A DNA stretch of 64,000 nucleotides from Pegoplata infirma (lineage: Eukaryota; Arthropoda; Insecta; Diptera; Anthomyiidae), in assembly GCA_963921195.1 (NCBI GenBank), contig OY992537.1:58862313-58926312 (forward strand). Reading direction: 5' to 3'. Shown piece by piece: positions 53,295 to 63,870 of the stretch. Every line of letters starts with the position of its first letter. Position 1 is the first letter of the stretch. The notes below the pieces were generated by a model. That model worked only from the letters and a program-made list of their open reading frames with translations. It was not told where the DNA came from and did no database searches. The translations under genes were made by a program, and so were the position numbers.

Positions 53295-54622
53295 TATCCT
53301 ATATTTAATTAAAATGGGTATATAATAATAACATCAAAATTAACCAATATTTAAATGACCCAGTATACAAATGAGGGAAAAAGCATTTTAATTGGGTTGC
53401 CAGTTCCCATGTGAAAAATTCAGGACAATTGGTGGGTGCCCTGAGAAAGACCTCCCATGTAAGTCCCCATATAAAAATGAAAAATAAATTTGAGTAAATT
53501 TTAAATACTATTGATTAAAAAATTACCCAATTTTGCAACAGTAAACAATTTAAAAGTTTTGAGTATACATTTTATAAACAATTATTAAATACTTACTAAA
53601 ATGCTTACTAAATTTTTAATTGACACAATTAAAACTTTACTTTAAATTTTTGGATTTTATCAGGTAACTTTTTTATTGTGTCAAGTAAAAATTTACTCAA
53701 TATTTATCAATTTATTTTTTTTAGTCTAAAATTCAAATTTCAGCAAATATATTTATGTCTTAAAGACATAGGAACATTTTATAAAGATGATTTCAAGTTT
53801 TCATATACATATAAAAAAAAACTATAAACTAAATGAGAACTTAAAACACCAAGAGAATAAAAATAAAAAAAAAAAAATTATAAAATTTTTATTGAAATAT
53901 TTACTATTTTTTTTTAGGTTTTGAGTAAATTTTTAATTGCGTCAATTAGAAAATTACATACTCATTTTTTTTTAAATTTAAACAAGTGATTATTCAAATT
54001 GTTTTTCTCAATATTATTTTTTATGCGATATTCTGTTAAATCGGTCTAATGAAAACAAAAAGTACCATATACCACTCACACTTCGTTTGTGTGTTTTTTA
54101 CACTTATTACAGAACTTACAAGAGATCCACTCGGATCTTTATTTGGACTTGGGACCCATTTTCCGAAAATACTGGTGTAGAGTTTGTTTTAATATAACTT
54201 TTCAAAAGTGTTCTAAGTTTTTTTAATAATTTTTTTTTTTTGTAATTTATAATTTTTTTTCTTTTTTTTACTAAAATTTTGCCTAACTTTACAAGTCAGT
54301 TGTTTTTACTTTAAAAGACCGTTCTGTTTTTTATACCTGAAACAACTACATTTGTTAGTTGATATTACTGAAAACATTGTTGATCCTAAAACAGTAGTAG
54401 TTGTTTTCACTGTCATATTCATTTCATTTTTCTTATATAATTGTTTGAGGGCACATAATTTTATTTGTTTATTGGGCAAATCAATAACTGAGTTCAATAT
54501 TAAAGTTTGATCTTCCTAAATATTGAATTAAATAAGAAAATAACTACATTTATATGCCTGTAGATATTTTATTGACACACATTTTGTTAGCATATATGTA
54601 AATATGTCATTTTATATTTGAG
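53295..54622. other. Unassigned AT-rich DNA with relics
   Basis: TTGGGTTGCCAGTTCCCATG near 53394 looks like a hAT or mariner terminus without a partner. 54090-54190 (GATCCACTCGGATCTTTATT, GACTTGGGACCCATTTTCCG, CTGGTGTAGAGT) is a 3' fragment of H1. GAGTAAATTTTTAATTG-type words repeat at 53480-53990. No gene. Confidence 0.5.
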
Positions 54623-55344
54623 TACACTCAAAAAAAAAAGTTTGTAAAATTACAAGTAAAAGGTCTTGTAATTCTATTTTACTAATATTTTTGTCTTTTT
54701 ACAAAAATTGTTGTATATTTAATAAAACGAAAACTACAGTTTGCTTTGTAATTTTACTATTATATGTTGGTAAATTTATTTTACAAATTTTTTAGGTAAA
54801 TTTACAAAAATGAGAATTATTTTACAAACTAAAAAAATATTACAAGGTGTTTAGTTTTTTTACACAAGAAAACTGTAATTGTACAACAAAATTTTACTTG
54901 ATGTTAATTAGTCTTTCTACCAAAAAAATGTTTTATTACAAACATTTTTATTTTAAGATCGTTTACAAGGTTTTCAGTTTGAAATGTATGTACTGAAAAG
55001 TACAAAATTCCAATGTAATTTTACAAAACTTATTTTATTACTAGAATTAATGTTGTTTTACAAAAAAAAAATTATTCAACAATAGGACACTCAAAAATTT
55101 TCTAAGTTCAGATTTTTTTTTGCGTTTTGGAGTAAAAAATTTAGTTAAAAATAATTTTTTATAAATAAAAAATTTCATGAAAAAAAAATTTGGAAATTTT
55201 TTAAGTTCCGGACACAAAAATTGTTCAACTAATTGAAAACTTTAGAAAAAAATTTAATTTTTACACCATTTTTTGGTAATTCGTGTTAAGTAAAATACCA
55301 CAATTTTTATGTGTTTCTACCAGACATGGGCGATACCAATTACA

Positions 55345-55615
55345 TTTTTTTAAATTACAATTACATGTAATTAGTAATTGAGTTTTTTCAATTACAATTA
55401 CATGTAATTAGTAATTGAATTTTTCAATTACATTTACATGTAATTAGTAATTGAGTTTTTTCAATTACTAATTACATGTAATTGTAATTGAAAAAACTCA
55501 ATTACTAATTACATGTAAATGTAATTGAAAAATTCAATTACTAATTACATGTAATTGTAATTGAAAAAACTCAATTACTAATTACATGTAATCGTAATTA
55601 AAACGTTCAAATTAC
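55345..55615. repeat. 37-bp palindromic subterminal array, left
   Basis: About seven units with AATTACATGTAATT and CAATTGAGTTTTTTCAATT-like dyads. Orientation reverses near 55462 (TAATTGAGTTTTTTCAATTA), so the array is itself a large inverted repeat with three or so units per arm. Confidence 0.85.
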
Positions 55616-56043
55616 AGTGTTTTCCATTACATGCAAAAAAAAAATCTGACAACTGACAAAGTTTTATTTTTAACAAACTAATAGTGACTGGCGAAATTCA
55701 ACATCAGAAGCATTTTGGACAAGTTGAGTGATTGCGGTCGATTCTAAATATGATATTTAAAACTAGTGTAAAAAAATATAAGTCAAAAATATAACATAAA
55801 ATTTGTGACATAAATATATAATTTGTGTGTATAGTTATGGTGGCAGATTCTAAACTTGAAACTAAACTAAACTTTTCTTTTTCCTACTACGTTACCATGG
55901 CTTTTACTGGTGACATGTCACATGATTTAAAACTAACACCGAAATTATATAATATTTATTTTAATAAAATAATTATATGTATTAATATTGATTAAATAAT
56001 TTTAATAAAATATAATAAATAAGTGATACCAACTACATACAAA

Positions 56044-56840
56044 AACAAGTAAGAAAATTATAGTCGGTCAAGACCGACCGAATACCCTACACCAGTGTTT
56101 TCCGGAAAATGTGTCCCAAGTCCAAACATGGACCGATTTGGTTTATCTTAGGTCAAGTCTTTAATAAGTGTAGAAAACACTCACAAACCAAATCTGAGTG
56201 AAATAGTCTTCTATTTGTTTTTAAATTAACCGATTTAAGTGAATAGCGGGTGAAATTTTCATATGGGACCTAAGTCCAAAAATGGTGTGATTATAATCAA
56301 ATTTTGATTGGGTAATTAAAGTACGTGTTAAAAATAAACAAAATTTTAATAAATCATTTCCTATTTTCATGAAATTTTAGCGATTTATGTGAATATCGGG
56401 AGGGTGGTTTGTATGGGTGCTACAAGAAGAACTGGTCCGATTGCTTTAAAATGTGGAATGGTGATTTGTGAATACAAAACACGTTTACCTGCCAAATTTC
56501 GAAAGGATACCTATTGTTATTGTTAGAGTCATTTGACTCATATTTTAAGGAGATGTTTGTATGGGGGCTAGGTCAAAACATGGACCGATTTTTGCAAATT
56601 TCAATAGCGTCCGTCGTTGTGTCAAAAGAATCTTAAGTCTCAAATTTCAGATAAATCGGTTAAAAATTGCGACCTGTATCGTGCGCACAACGTTTACATG
56701 GACGGACATCGCTAAATCGACTCAAAAAGTTATTCTGAGTCAATCTTGAAGGTGGGTCTAGAACCAATATTTCGGGAAGTTACAAACATCAGCAGAAACT
56801 CATTATACCCTGTACCACAGAGTGGTGTAGGGTATAAAAA
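56044..56840 (-). mobile_element. Helentron/DINE-1-like element H1, copy B
   Basis: On the minus strand it runs from TATACCCTACACCACTCTGT to GGTGTAGGGTATTCGGTCGG and the hairpin GTCGGTCTTGACCGAC, then TATAATTTTCTTAC. The ends equal copy A at 41565-42361 and the length is nearly the same (797 bp each). The GTCC block is reduced here to GTCCATGTAAACG. The 62-codon frame at 56561 is inside and not a gene. Confidence 0.8.
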
Positions 56841-57228
56841 TAGTGTTGCCAAAATTGTAATGGTAAGTAGTGATATAGTTTTTTTTACAAGTAGTTACAG
56901 CAAGGGGTACTAATAGAAAATAATATATTAATATAATAAATAAATTCGAAAGAATTTTGTAATTTTGTGTTTTTTCGACTAAATTTTGCGTTTTTTATTT
57001 GCATCTAGCGGTCAAAAAATTATTTTATTTGTTAGCAGGAAATCTAACGACTTTATATTATCTTAAAAATAATTAATATTTTGCAGGTACAGTGAAATCA
57101 GAAAATACACACGCATTTGTTGGATTTTTTTAAAGCATGCCAGCAAGCAAAATCCTACCTCCATAAGTGATCGCTTGCATAATTTAACATATAACAAAAA
57201 GGAAACAGCTACAAAGTCATAAAGACAT

Positions 57229-57640
57229 AAAAAATCGGGATTTCCAAAAGGAATTTAAAAGACACTATAATTTTTTTACAACGCAAAATATGTGAAGACA
57301 TTGCATTGAAATTCAATGGAGTGGCTGTACATCGCAATAAATATTTGAAAAATTGAAAATTTTGGCACGAAAAGGTCTACATTTTATAGGATCTTCTTTT
57401 ATATGTGTGGTCATAAAAATCAAGTTGGGTTAAAAATATCGGGATTTCCAAAAAGACATTAGTATTTTATTTTTTTGCAACGCGAAATATGTAAAGAAAC
57501 TACCTTTTAAAGACATTGCATTATCATTAAATGGAGCAGCTGCATATCGCAATAAATATTTCCAAAAGTGAAATTATTATTACAGAAAAGGTCTAATTTT
57601 TTTTATTATCTGCTTTTATATGTGCCATAAATGCAGATCC
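57229..57640 (+). repeat. Two tandem units of about 213 bp
   Basis: TCGGGATTTCCAAAA at 57236 and 57450 starts each unit. AACGCAAAATATGTGAAG / AACGCGAAATATGTAAAG, AGACATTGCATT, ATCGCAATAAATATTT and GAAAAGGTCTA recur in both. No frame is open across them. Confidence 0.8.
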
Positions 57641-58510
57641 TAAAAAATGTTGCCCTTTTTTTTGATAAAATTTTCCCTTTTGCAAATATTTATTACCTGA
57701 ATTATTTTATTTTATCTTTTAAAGAAAATTTGTGGTTTTCAGCCAAATTTATATTCTTTCAAAGATTTTTTGTTGTGCTTGATAAATAACACTGGTTTAC
57801 AAAATAAAAAAAAAAAAATTTCTGCGCACGAAACGTGACTATATTTTTTTATATATTACAGACTACTAACTAAAAAAAAATATCAAAAATTTTTTTTCAC
57901 GGATTCAGTAATATTAAAAATTTGTTTAGCGTTTCTTTAAATTTTTCGACTATTTTCGTTATACCTCGCGTTGTTTACATCCGATCTACTCGCGATAAAA
58001 TCCATGTTAAAGAGAATCATGCAACAAATCATTCAAACATCATTTTCCAATCAAATTATAAGATTACGTTTAATTAGCATACATAATATGTCATATTATG
58101 ACAAAAATACGTTATTTGAGCAATTAAATCAAAATTTGGATGGTCGACAAAAATAGAAATCGTAACAAATAAATTTTATTATCATTTCTCTTCAGAGACC
58201 AAATACAACAGTTGTTTGTGACTTTTTGTTTTAAAAAAAAATATTCTAATGTATTAACACCTGTTGTATTTACACTTTTTTTGACGCTAAAAAACGACAA
58301 AATTAAATTTTTTTTTAATCTGTGTAAATATGTTACAGATGGACGGACATATCATTGACAATATGTTGGTTTAGCTTTGAAAAATACTTAGGTAAAATTA
58401 TATTAAAATTCACAGGAAAAAAAAAATTTGAAAAAATAATTTTTTCTTTCCAAATTGTAAAAAAACTGTTAATAAGTAATGTAAAAAATCATAATAAATA
58501 ACTACTTTCC
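57641..58510. other. Interior of the hAT-type element, nothing recognised
   Basis: AT-rich with one 61-codon frame (57971-58156) of ordinary composition but no domain I recognise. It could be a vestige of a transposase or unrelated. Confidence 0.4.
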
Positions 58511-58514
58511 CGGC

Positions 58515-58700
58515 TAAAAATGTTGTATATAATCATATATGAGACCATATACAGTATCATATATAGTATCAAATATGGTCTCATATATGAACATATTCCA
58601 AAATTGGCGCTTATATAAGACACGGTCATATATGATCCAATATATGTGATCATATATTAGATCATATATTGGATAATATATTGAATCATATATGGGATCA
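58515..58700. repeat. ATCATATATG palindromic array
   Basis: About ten units of 14-20 bp built on CATATATGAGACCATATA, ATCATATATGGGATCATAT and the like. The CATATATG core is self-complementary and GATC/GACC spacers alternate. It resembles a palindromic minisatellite. Confidence 0.75.
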
Positions 58701-59529
58701 TATATGATGTTGTTTTCAATTTGTTTTACATTTTTTCATATTTTTTTTATTTTTTATTCATTTTAAACTATATGTAATAGATTATTATGTATATATTCAC
58801 CAGAATTGCAAACGGTGTACATAAGTATAATTTAAAATTAAAAATATTTTTTTTATTAATTTTGGTGTTTTCATAACCCTTTAATTTTATGTTTTTCATT
58901 ATTTAGTTAATATCGTTTGCATTTTTGGTGACCATATAAAAAAAATAATTTAACTTATAGATATGAGAACACATTTTGATAGTCAACAAAATAAATTGAA
59001 CATAAAAGATCTTATATATCAAGTTTTTCAATTGATATCGAAAGATGCGAACAATGGGCTTATTAAAGGAACGTTGATTTCCTTGGTGTTTTCTTGTTAT
59101 AGTGTTAATTCCGATTATCTTCAGACTTAGCGTTTTTGTTATGGTATAAGGCTCTTTTTTACAATATTAATAGTCAAAATCTAAAAAAGGACATAAAATA
59201 ATATTAATATTTGAGATATTTCTAGAATTTTTATTGTATTAAAGTATTACCAACGATAGCATTTGGTGCTAATAGGTTAATGATAACACGGATGTCATTT
59301 AACGCAGCAACCATCTACCTTTAAAGATTGGTTAGATACTGCTAGTTACATACATACATGTTGGAGTGTATTTTGTTAAGACCATGGGATGCTTAAGCCC
59401 ATTGGATGCTAAAGACTATGGAATGCTTTTTAGGCAAAGATATATTGTCTTTCAGAAATCCATCTGAAAAAATATTAAAAATTATTACATATTTCTTTTC
59501 TACTAAATGCATGCATCAAAATTCATAGC
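58701..59529. other. Interior of the hAT-type element, nothing recognised
   Basis: No repeat relative in the window and no recognisable coding sequence. Confidence 0.4.
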
Positions 59530-59541
59530 AAGCAAATAATT

Positions 59542-59606
59542 TTTTTTCAAGGGATGATCTACCCCTAACGGCCGGCACTGCGACCCTTCTGGGTCTTTTG
59601 TGCCAA
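59542..59606 (-). mobile_element. 5'-truncated LINE- or SINE-like insertion, 65 bp
   Basis: Flanked by the perfect 12-bp direct repeat AAGCAAATAATT (59530-59541, 59607-59618). On the minus strand it is G+C-rich (AGGGTCGCAGTGCCGGCCGT, GGTAGATCATCCCTTG) and ends in a short A-run at the duplication. A variable long TSD plus an A-tail is the mark of target-primed reverse transcription. It is only the 3' end of the source element; a precise family is not assigned. Confidence 0.75.
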
Positions 59607-59880
59607 AAGCAAATAATTACTTAAGACTTCGATTAAAAGCAATATATTCCGTAGTATGTATTTTATCTTGCTGGGTTATGTTTGTAAGAATATTTGAAGG
59701 ATATGGATAAAAACTATTTCTACTTACATCATGTTTGTAAGGATATTTGAAGGACTGGGATAAAAACTATTTCTACTGACATCATGGTGACAATGTGCCA
59801 GATTGTCACTTTCGCTTATACTTAGACAGCTTTCTTGTAATTGTATAAAACGTTGTCCTTCCTAAATCGTTACTCAACCT

Positions 59881-60355
59881 TAAAACTGATCGTTCTTTTC
59901 ATTTCGATTTGCTATGGCGATAGTAAGCGATTTCAAAATAGTTTGTAGTGTTGGAACCGTAGTGATAACGTTACGGTCGTGCATATGCCCTCTGCTCCAA
60001 GTTAAGCAAGCTTAACGTACCTCCGCATGGTTGAATTTTCTAGTAACTCGGCCTTCAAACTTCTTATACATACGTTCTTTCCATTTCCAATTTGCTACAG
60101 TAAGGGATTTCAAAATAATTTATAGTGTTGGAATCGTAGTGATAACATTTCTAGTGGTGCATATGTCCTCTTCTCCAAGTTGAGTGAGCTTAACGTTACG
60201 CGGCCTCAAAACTGCTTATACGATCTATCATTTCCAATTTGTTATGGCGACATTAAGGGATTTCAAAATAGTTTGCAGTATTGCAATCGCAGTGAAAACA
60301 TAATGGTGGTGCATATGCCCTCTCCACGAAGTTGCACGAGATTAACGAAGCTGCG
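59881..60355 (+). repeat. Three tandem units of 150-180 bp
   Basis: Units start at about 59901, 60081 and 60230 with ATTTCNATTTGCTATGGCGA-like sequence. Each carries GATTTCAAAATAGTTTGTAG, GTTGGAATCGTAGTGATAAC, GGTGCATATGCCCTCT and CCAAGTTGAGCGAGCTTAAC-like words. The G+C content is higher than around. The 111-codon frame at 60180-60515 begins inside unit 2 and runs past unit 3; the frame is not kept between units, so coding is unlikely. Confidence 0.75.
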
Positions 60356-60734
60356 TAGTTTAATTTTCTTCAACATCAAAGCACTCTATATTATTGTATT
60401 TGCGACATATGTTCATTTACTCATTTTGAATATGATCTTGTTTTGGAATAAAATGTCCACGCTTATACTTGTTATGACGATGAACTGGAAAAAAATAATA
60501 CATATGATTTTATAATTCTAAATTCATTTAAAATTCTAATAAAAACTTACCTTTTCCATTTTCTTTGTGTAAAAGTAACTTTATATTTTTTAAATTATTG
60601 ATACGAATCGGTATTAAGATATAAATATGGTAATAAAATATAATTTCAATGAATAAATATGTATGTGTAATTGACAATATTAGTAATTAACTACTAAATG
60701 TAATTATAAACATGTTTCTTACAATTACATTAAA

Positions 60735-60965
60735 ATCAATTACATTTTTCAATTAGATGTAATTAGTAATTGAGTTTTTTCAATTACAATTACATGTAAT
60801 TTGTAATTGAGTTTTTTCAATTACAATTACATGTAATTTGTAATTGAGTTTTTTCAATTACAATTACATGTAATTTGTAATTGAGTTTTTTCAATTACAA
60901 TTACATGTAATTAGTAATTGAAAATTTTCAATTACTAATTACATGTAATTGTAATTGAAACTGTA
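60735..60965. repeat. 37-bp palindromic subterminal array, right
   Basis: Five direct units of AATTACATGTAATTTGTAAT / TGAGTTTTTTCAATTAC sequence, then a reversal near 60925 (TAATTGAAAATTTTCAATTA). It mirrors the left array of the same hAT-type element. Confidence 0.85.
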
Positions 60966-62048
60966 ATCAATTACACAATGTAATCATTAACCCCCATGTC
61001 TGGTTTCTACTATATAATTGTTCTAGTTTTTTTGCATTTTTACAATTTTTTTGGTAATTTTACCATATTTTTTTGGTAATTTTTTTTTTAATTTGGCACC
61101 TAAAATGTCAATGAAAATCTGTCAATTATGAAAAATTAAGTTTTTCTTATTTTAACAAGTACTCAAACATCCAATCTACAATATCCAACATTTTTTTTGT
61201 CTAATTTTTCCTGATAATATAAGAAATTTCTTGTGTAGCCTCCTTTGCAATTCTCATATGTTCTACTTAAGAAAAACGAAATGCCGAAAAAAAATAAAAA
61301 AATGCAGTGTTTTACTTTAAAAAGTTTGTTAAAAGTGTTCAAGTGAAAAAAAAAATCATTTCAGGTTGTTGAAGTGCTACTCCAGCTGCCAAAAAAAGAA
61401 AAATAAGATGCACCAATGGAAAAAACCCTTTAAATTTACAAACAAATATTTAAATAAACCAAATTTTTTGTAAATTTACAAAACACACATGAAAATTTAA
61501 AAAACAAAATTGTATACTTACAGAAAAAAGTTGTAATTTTACAAAAATTAAGTAGAAAATACAGAATCAATATTGTAAATTTACAAATTATTTGGTTAAA
61601 TTACTGTTTTTACGGCAAAAATAAGAATAAATGGTATATTTACAATAAAAATTATAAATTTACCAATTTTTATTGTAAATATACAAGTTTTTTGCCATGA
61701 AAACGGTAGTTTAACCAAACAATTTGTAAATTTACAATTTTGTTTTTGTAAGTTTACAATTTGTTTTACAAATTTACAATTTTTATTGTAAATATGCCAG
61801 TTTTTCAATATTTTTTTGCGGTAAAAACAGTAGTTTAACCAAATAATTTGTTAATCTACAATTAATTTTTTTCATTTTCTATATTTTCTTTGTATAATAA
61901 CAACCCTTTTCTGTAAGTTTACAATTTTGTTTTGTAAATTTACCAAATTTTTTGTAAATTTCCAAAAAAAATGTTCACCTCGAAGTTAATATTTTACAAA
62001 AAAAATTGTAAATTTACACAATTTTTTGTCAAATCAAATTACAAATTA

Positions 62049-62116
62049 TCCCCGTAACATTACGGGGATTCTTGCTAGTACATATTTTACAAAACCTGCC
62101 CCGTAAAATCACGGGG
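62049..62116. other. Paired G+C-rich hairpins, second copy
   Basis: Same two hairpins and spacer as at 53191-53258, with no difference seen in the stems or in the spacer. Confidence 0.7.
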
Positions 62117-62154
62117 ATTTTATGTCATTTTACAAACTTTTTTTTTTGAGTGTA

Positions 62155-62435
62155 TGAATAGTTTTTTTTTTGGTTTTTGTTTTACTTCATTATTTATACA
62201 ATTTGAAAAACTAAAGAATGGTTAAGTAAAGTGTGTTACATAGTGTACTTATGTACGGGGGTAGATAGGAAATTTCTTAACGAGATCATTACAGGGTGGT
62301 ATCAGTTTTTAAGCAAGTTGGATTTTTAACCTGAACTCTGAGTCAATAGATTGCTGACAAATGTTTAGCCATATTAAAAGCACAGTTTAATTTTTAAAAT
62401 CTACTTTGACTGTTGTAAGAACATAAAAAAATACT
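62155..62435. other. Unassigned
   Basis: AT-rich with GTACGGGGGTAGATAGG near 62255. Nothing recognised. Confidence 0.4.
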
Positions 62436-62443
62436 AGGTAAAC

Positions 62444-62772
62444 CAAAGACTATTAAAGAAGACGTATCACGCGGGAAAGTGGATGAACCCTCTGGAAAAA
62501 TATTCCCGCGGAGAGATATGGATGAATTCTTCTTTAGTTTTTCATTCGTAGTGGAGAAAAATATTTTGAATCCAATTAGAAAATTCAATCAGAATTTGTC
62601 AAAATCCACTAATACATTCTTAAATTGAATCAGAATTTACCAATACACGCTTCTAAAAATATTTTTTTGCGGACAAGGAGAAAAGAAAATAAACAAATGT
62701 TTCTCCACGGGAACTCGCTTGCAAATTAGTGAATTCCTTTTTTGGAGGCTGGAAGCTCTTGGACACCCTTTG
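62444..62772 (+). mobile_element. 329-bp hAT-type MITE, copy 1
   Basis: Starts CAAAGACTATTAAAGAAGAC and ends CTTGGACACCCTTTG. It is flanked by the perfect 8-bp duplication AGGTAAAC (62436-62443, 62773-62780). The TIR is only CAAAG/CTTTG. The 8-bp TSD supports hAT. The interior has CCCGCGGAGAGATATGG and TTTCTCCACGGGAACTCGC. The 64-codon frame on its minus strand is not recognised. Confidence 0.85.
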
Positions 62773-62942
62773 AGGTAAACAAGAGATTTAGCTTCAACGA
62801 TGAGGTTATCGCTTAATTAAAAACTTTTTTAAAGATTTTGACACATCATATTTTTTTGTAATACGCCTAAAATCTGACTATATTAAAAAACAAAAATATT
62901 ATGTTTATATATATTTTTTTAACATGATAATGTTGTTAGGCT
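62773..62942. repeat. Spacer, right part D-related
   Basis: 62780-62900 is unassigned. TTTTTTTAACATGATAATGT just before 62935 belongs to the D repeat that continues at 63271. Confidence 0.5.
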
Positions 62943-63270
62943 CAAAGACTAATAAAGAAGACGTCTCACGCTGGAAAGTGGATGAACCCTCTGGAAATAT
63001 ACTCCCGCGGAGAGATATGGATGAATTCTTCTTTAGTTTTTCATTCGTAGTGGAGAAAAATATTTTGAATCCAATTAGAAAATTAAATCAGAATTTGCAA
63101 AATCCACTAATACATTCTCAAATTGAATCAGAATTTACCAATACACACTTCTAAAAATATTTTTTTGCGGACAAGAAGAAAAGAAAATAAACAAATATTT
63201 CTCCACGGGAACTCGCTTGCAAATTAGTGAATTTCTTTTTTGGAGACTGGAAGGTCTTGGACACCCTTTG
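62943..63270 (+). mobile_element. 328-bp hAT-type MITE, copy 2
   Basis: Same ends as copy 1 (CAAAGACTAATAAAGAAGAC ... CTTGGACACCCTTTG) but a different perfect 8-bp duplication, GTTAGGCT (62935-62942, 63271-63278). It lies in a D repeat; the empty site is present at 20403 (AATGTTGGGCTGTTGTCTAA) and, in complement, near 49020. The 76-codon plus-strand frame starting in the flank at 62924 runs across the element and is not taken as a gene. Confidence 0.88.
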
Positions 63271-63330
63271 GTTAGGCTTGTGTCTAATTTAAAAAAAGTT
63301 GCAGGACGCCACCTTAGTTTGCCTATATAA
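63271..63330 (+). mobile_element. D composite repeat, left part
   Basis: TGTGTCTAATTTAAAAAAAG, TTGCAGGACGCCACCTTAGT and TTGCCTATATAAG match the start of D (20415-20470). It ends within 60 bp. Confidence 0.6.
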
Positions 63331-63655
63331 GTAGGGTGACCATTTTTTTCTGAACTTAAATCAGTACGCCCAAGCTTTAACGTTTATATTTTCGTAAAAT
63401 ACCTCTCTAAAAACTCTTTTATATGGCAAAACACTGATAATTTTTTCAACACTCAAAAAAAATCGGTTAAACTAACAAAATTGGGACAATTAGTATTTCA
63501 GTAAAAACAACTGTTTGAAAAGAGCTGTTTAAAAACAAAGGTTTAAAAACAACTGCCTTAAACTGTTGTCGTTATTTTGCAAAAAAATTGTCTGACTTCA
63601 AGCAACTTAATTTGAATGTTGATCGTATTAGTGCAGAAATTATAACAAACAAAAA
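63331..63655. other. Transposon terminus and AT-rich sequence
   Basis: TAGGGTGACCATTTTTTTCT at 63332 looks like a hAT-type end, whose partner may lie beyond the window. AACAACTGTTT/AAACAACTGCC words follow. Nothing else recognised. Confidence 0.4.
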
Positions 63656-63870
63656 ACCACAGGTTTTGAGTTTAAGAAAATCCCTCAAATTCTGAGGACT
63701 TTTTTCCATAAGTTTTGATAAATCTGACTTTTATAAAACTTTCCAGATAAAAAGCATATGTTTTTTAAATAGCGGCTGATGTTCTGAGTGACTTGTCCAG
63801 CAAATTCTGAAGACATTACCATATCGAACATCTCAGAATCATTTGAATTGATGCAATTACATTATCTTTC
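63656..63870. repeat. 35-bp palindromic minisatellite, fifth locus (eroded)
   Basis: TCCCTCAAATTCTGAGGACT, TTTTTTCCATAAG and GTTCTGAGTGACTTGTCC show decayed units of the 35-bp family. Only the STCTGAG half is clear. Confidence 0.5.

Larger units (their letters stand above)
55321..61002. mobile_element. 5.7-kb hAT-type element with palindromic subterminal arrays
   Basis: Ends CAGACATGGGCGATACC and TTAACCCCCATGTCTG, with the perfect 8-bp duplication GTTTCTAC (55313-55320, 61003-61010). Inside each end is an array of 37-bp units containing AATTACATGTAATT. The size is in the range of autonomous hAT elements, but I find no transposase: the frames at 56561, 57971 and 60180 lack recognisable domains. 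The interior holds an H1 copy, a truncated LINE-like insert and two sets of tandem repeats, so it is a decayed or cargo-laden element. Confidence 0.85.
54625..62152. mobile_element. T-family (CACTC) element split by a hAT-type element
   Basis: Ends CACTCAAAAAAAAAAGTTTG and CAAACTTTTTTTTTTGAGTG, TA on both sides. The outer parts match 51638-53294 nearly throughout. Without the insertion it is about 1.84 kb. The paired hairpins recur at 62049-62116. Confidence 0.85.

Noticed and set aside
60180..60515. 111-codon frame as a possible gene
   Set aside because: It starts inside a tandem unit and the frame is not preserved between units; no domain recognised.
62924..63154. 76-codon frame, protein-like composition
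   Set aside because: It starts in the flanking D repeat and crosses into a 328-bp MITE; the other MITE copy does not keep the frame from a comparable start.
62444..63270. Simple tandem duplication of about 330 bp
   Set aside because: Each unit has its own perfect 8-bp target duplication, so these are two insertions.
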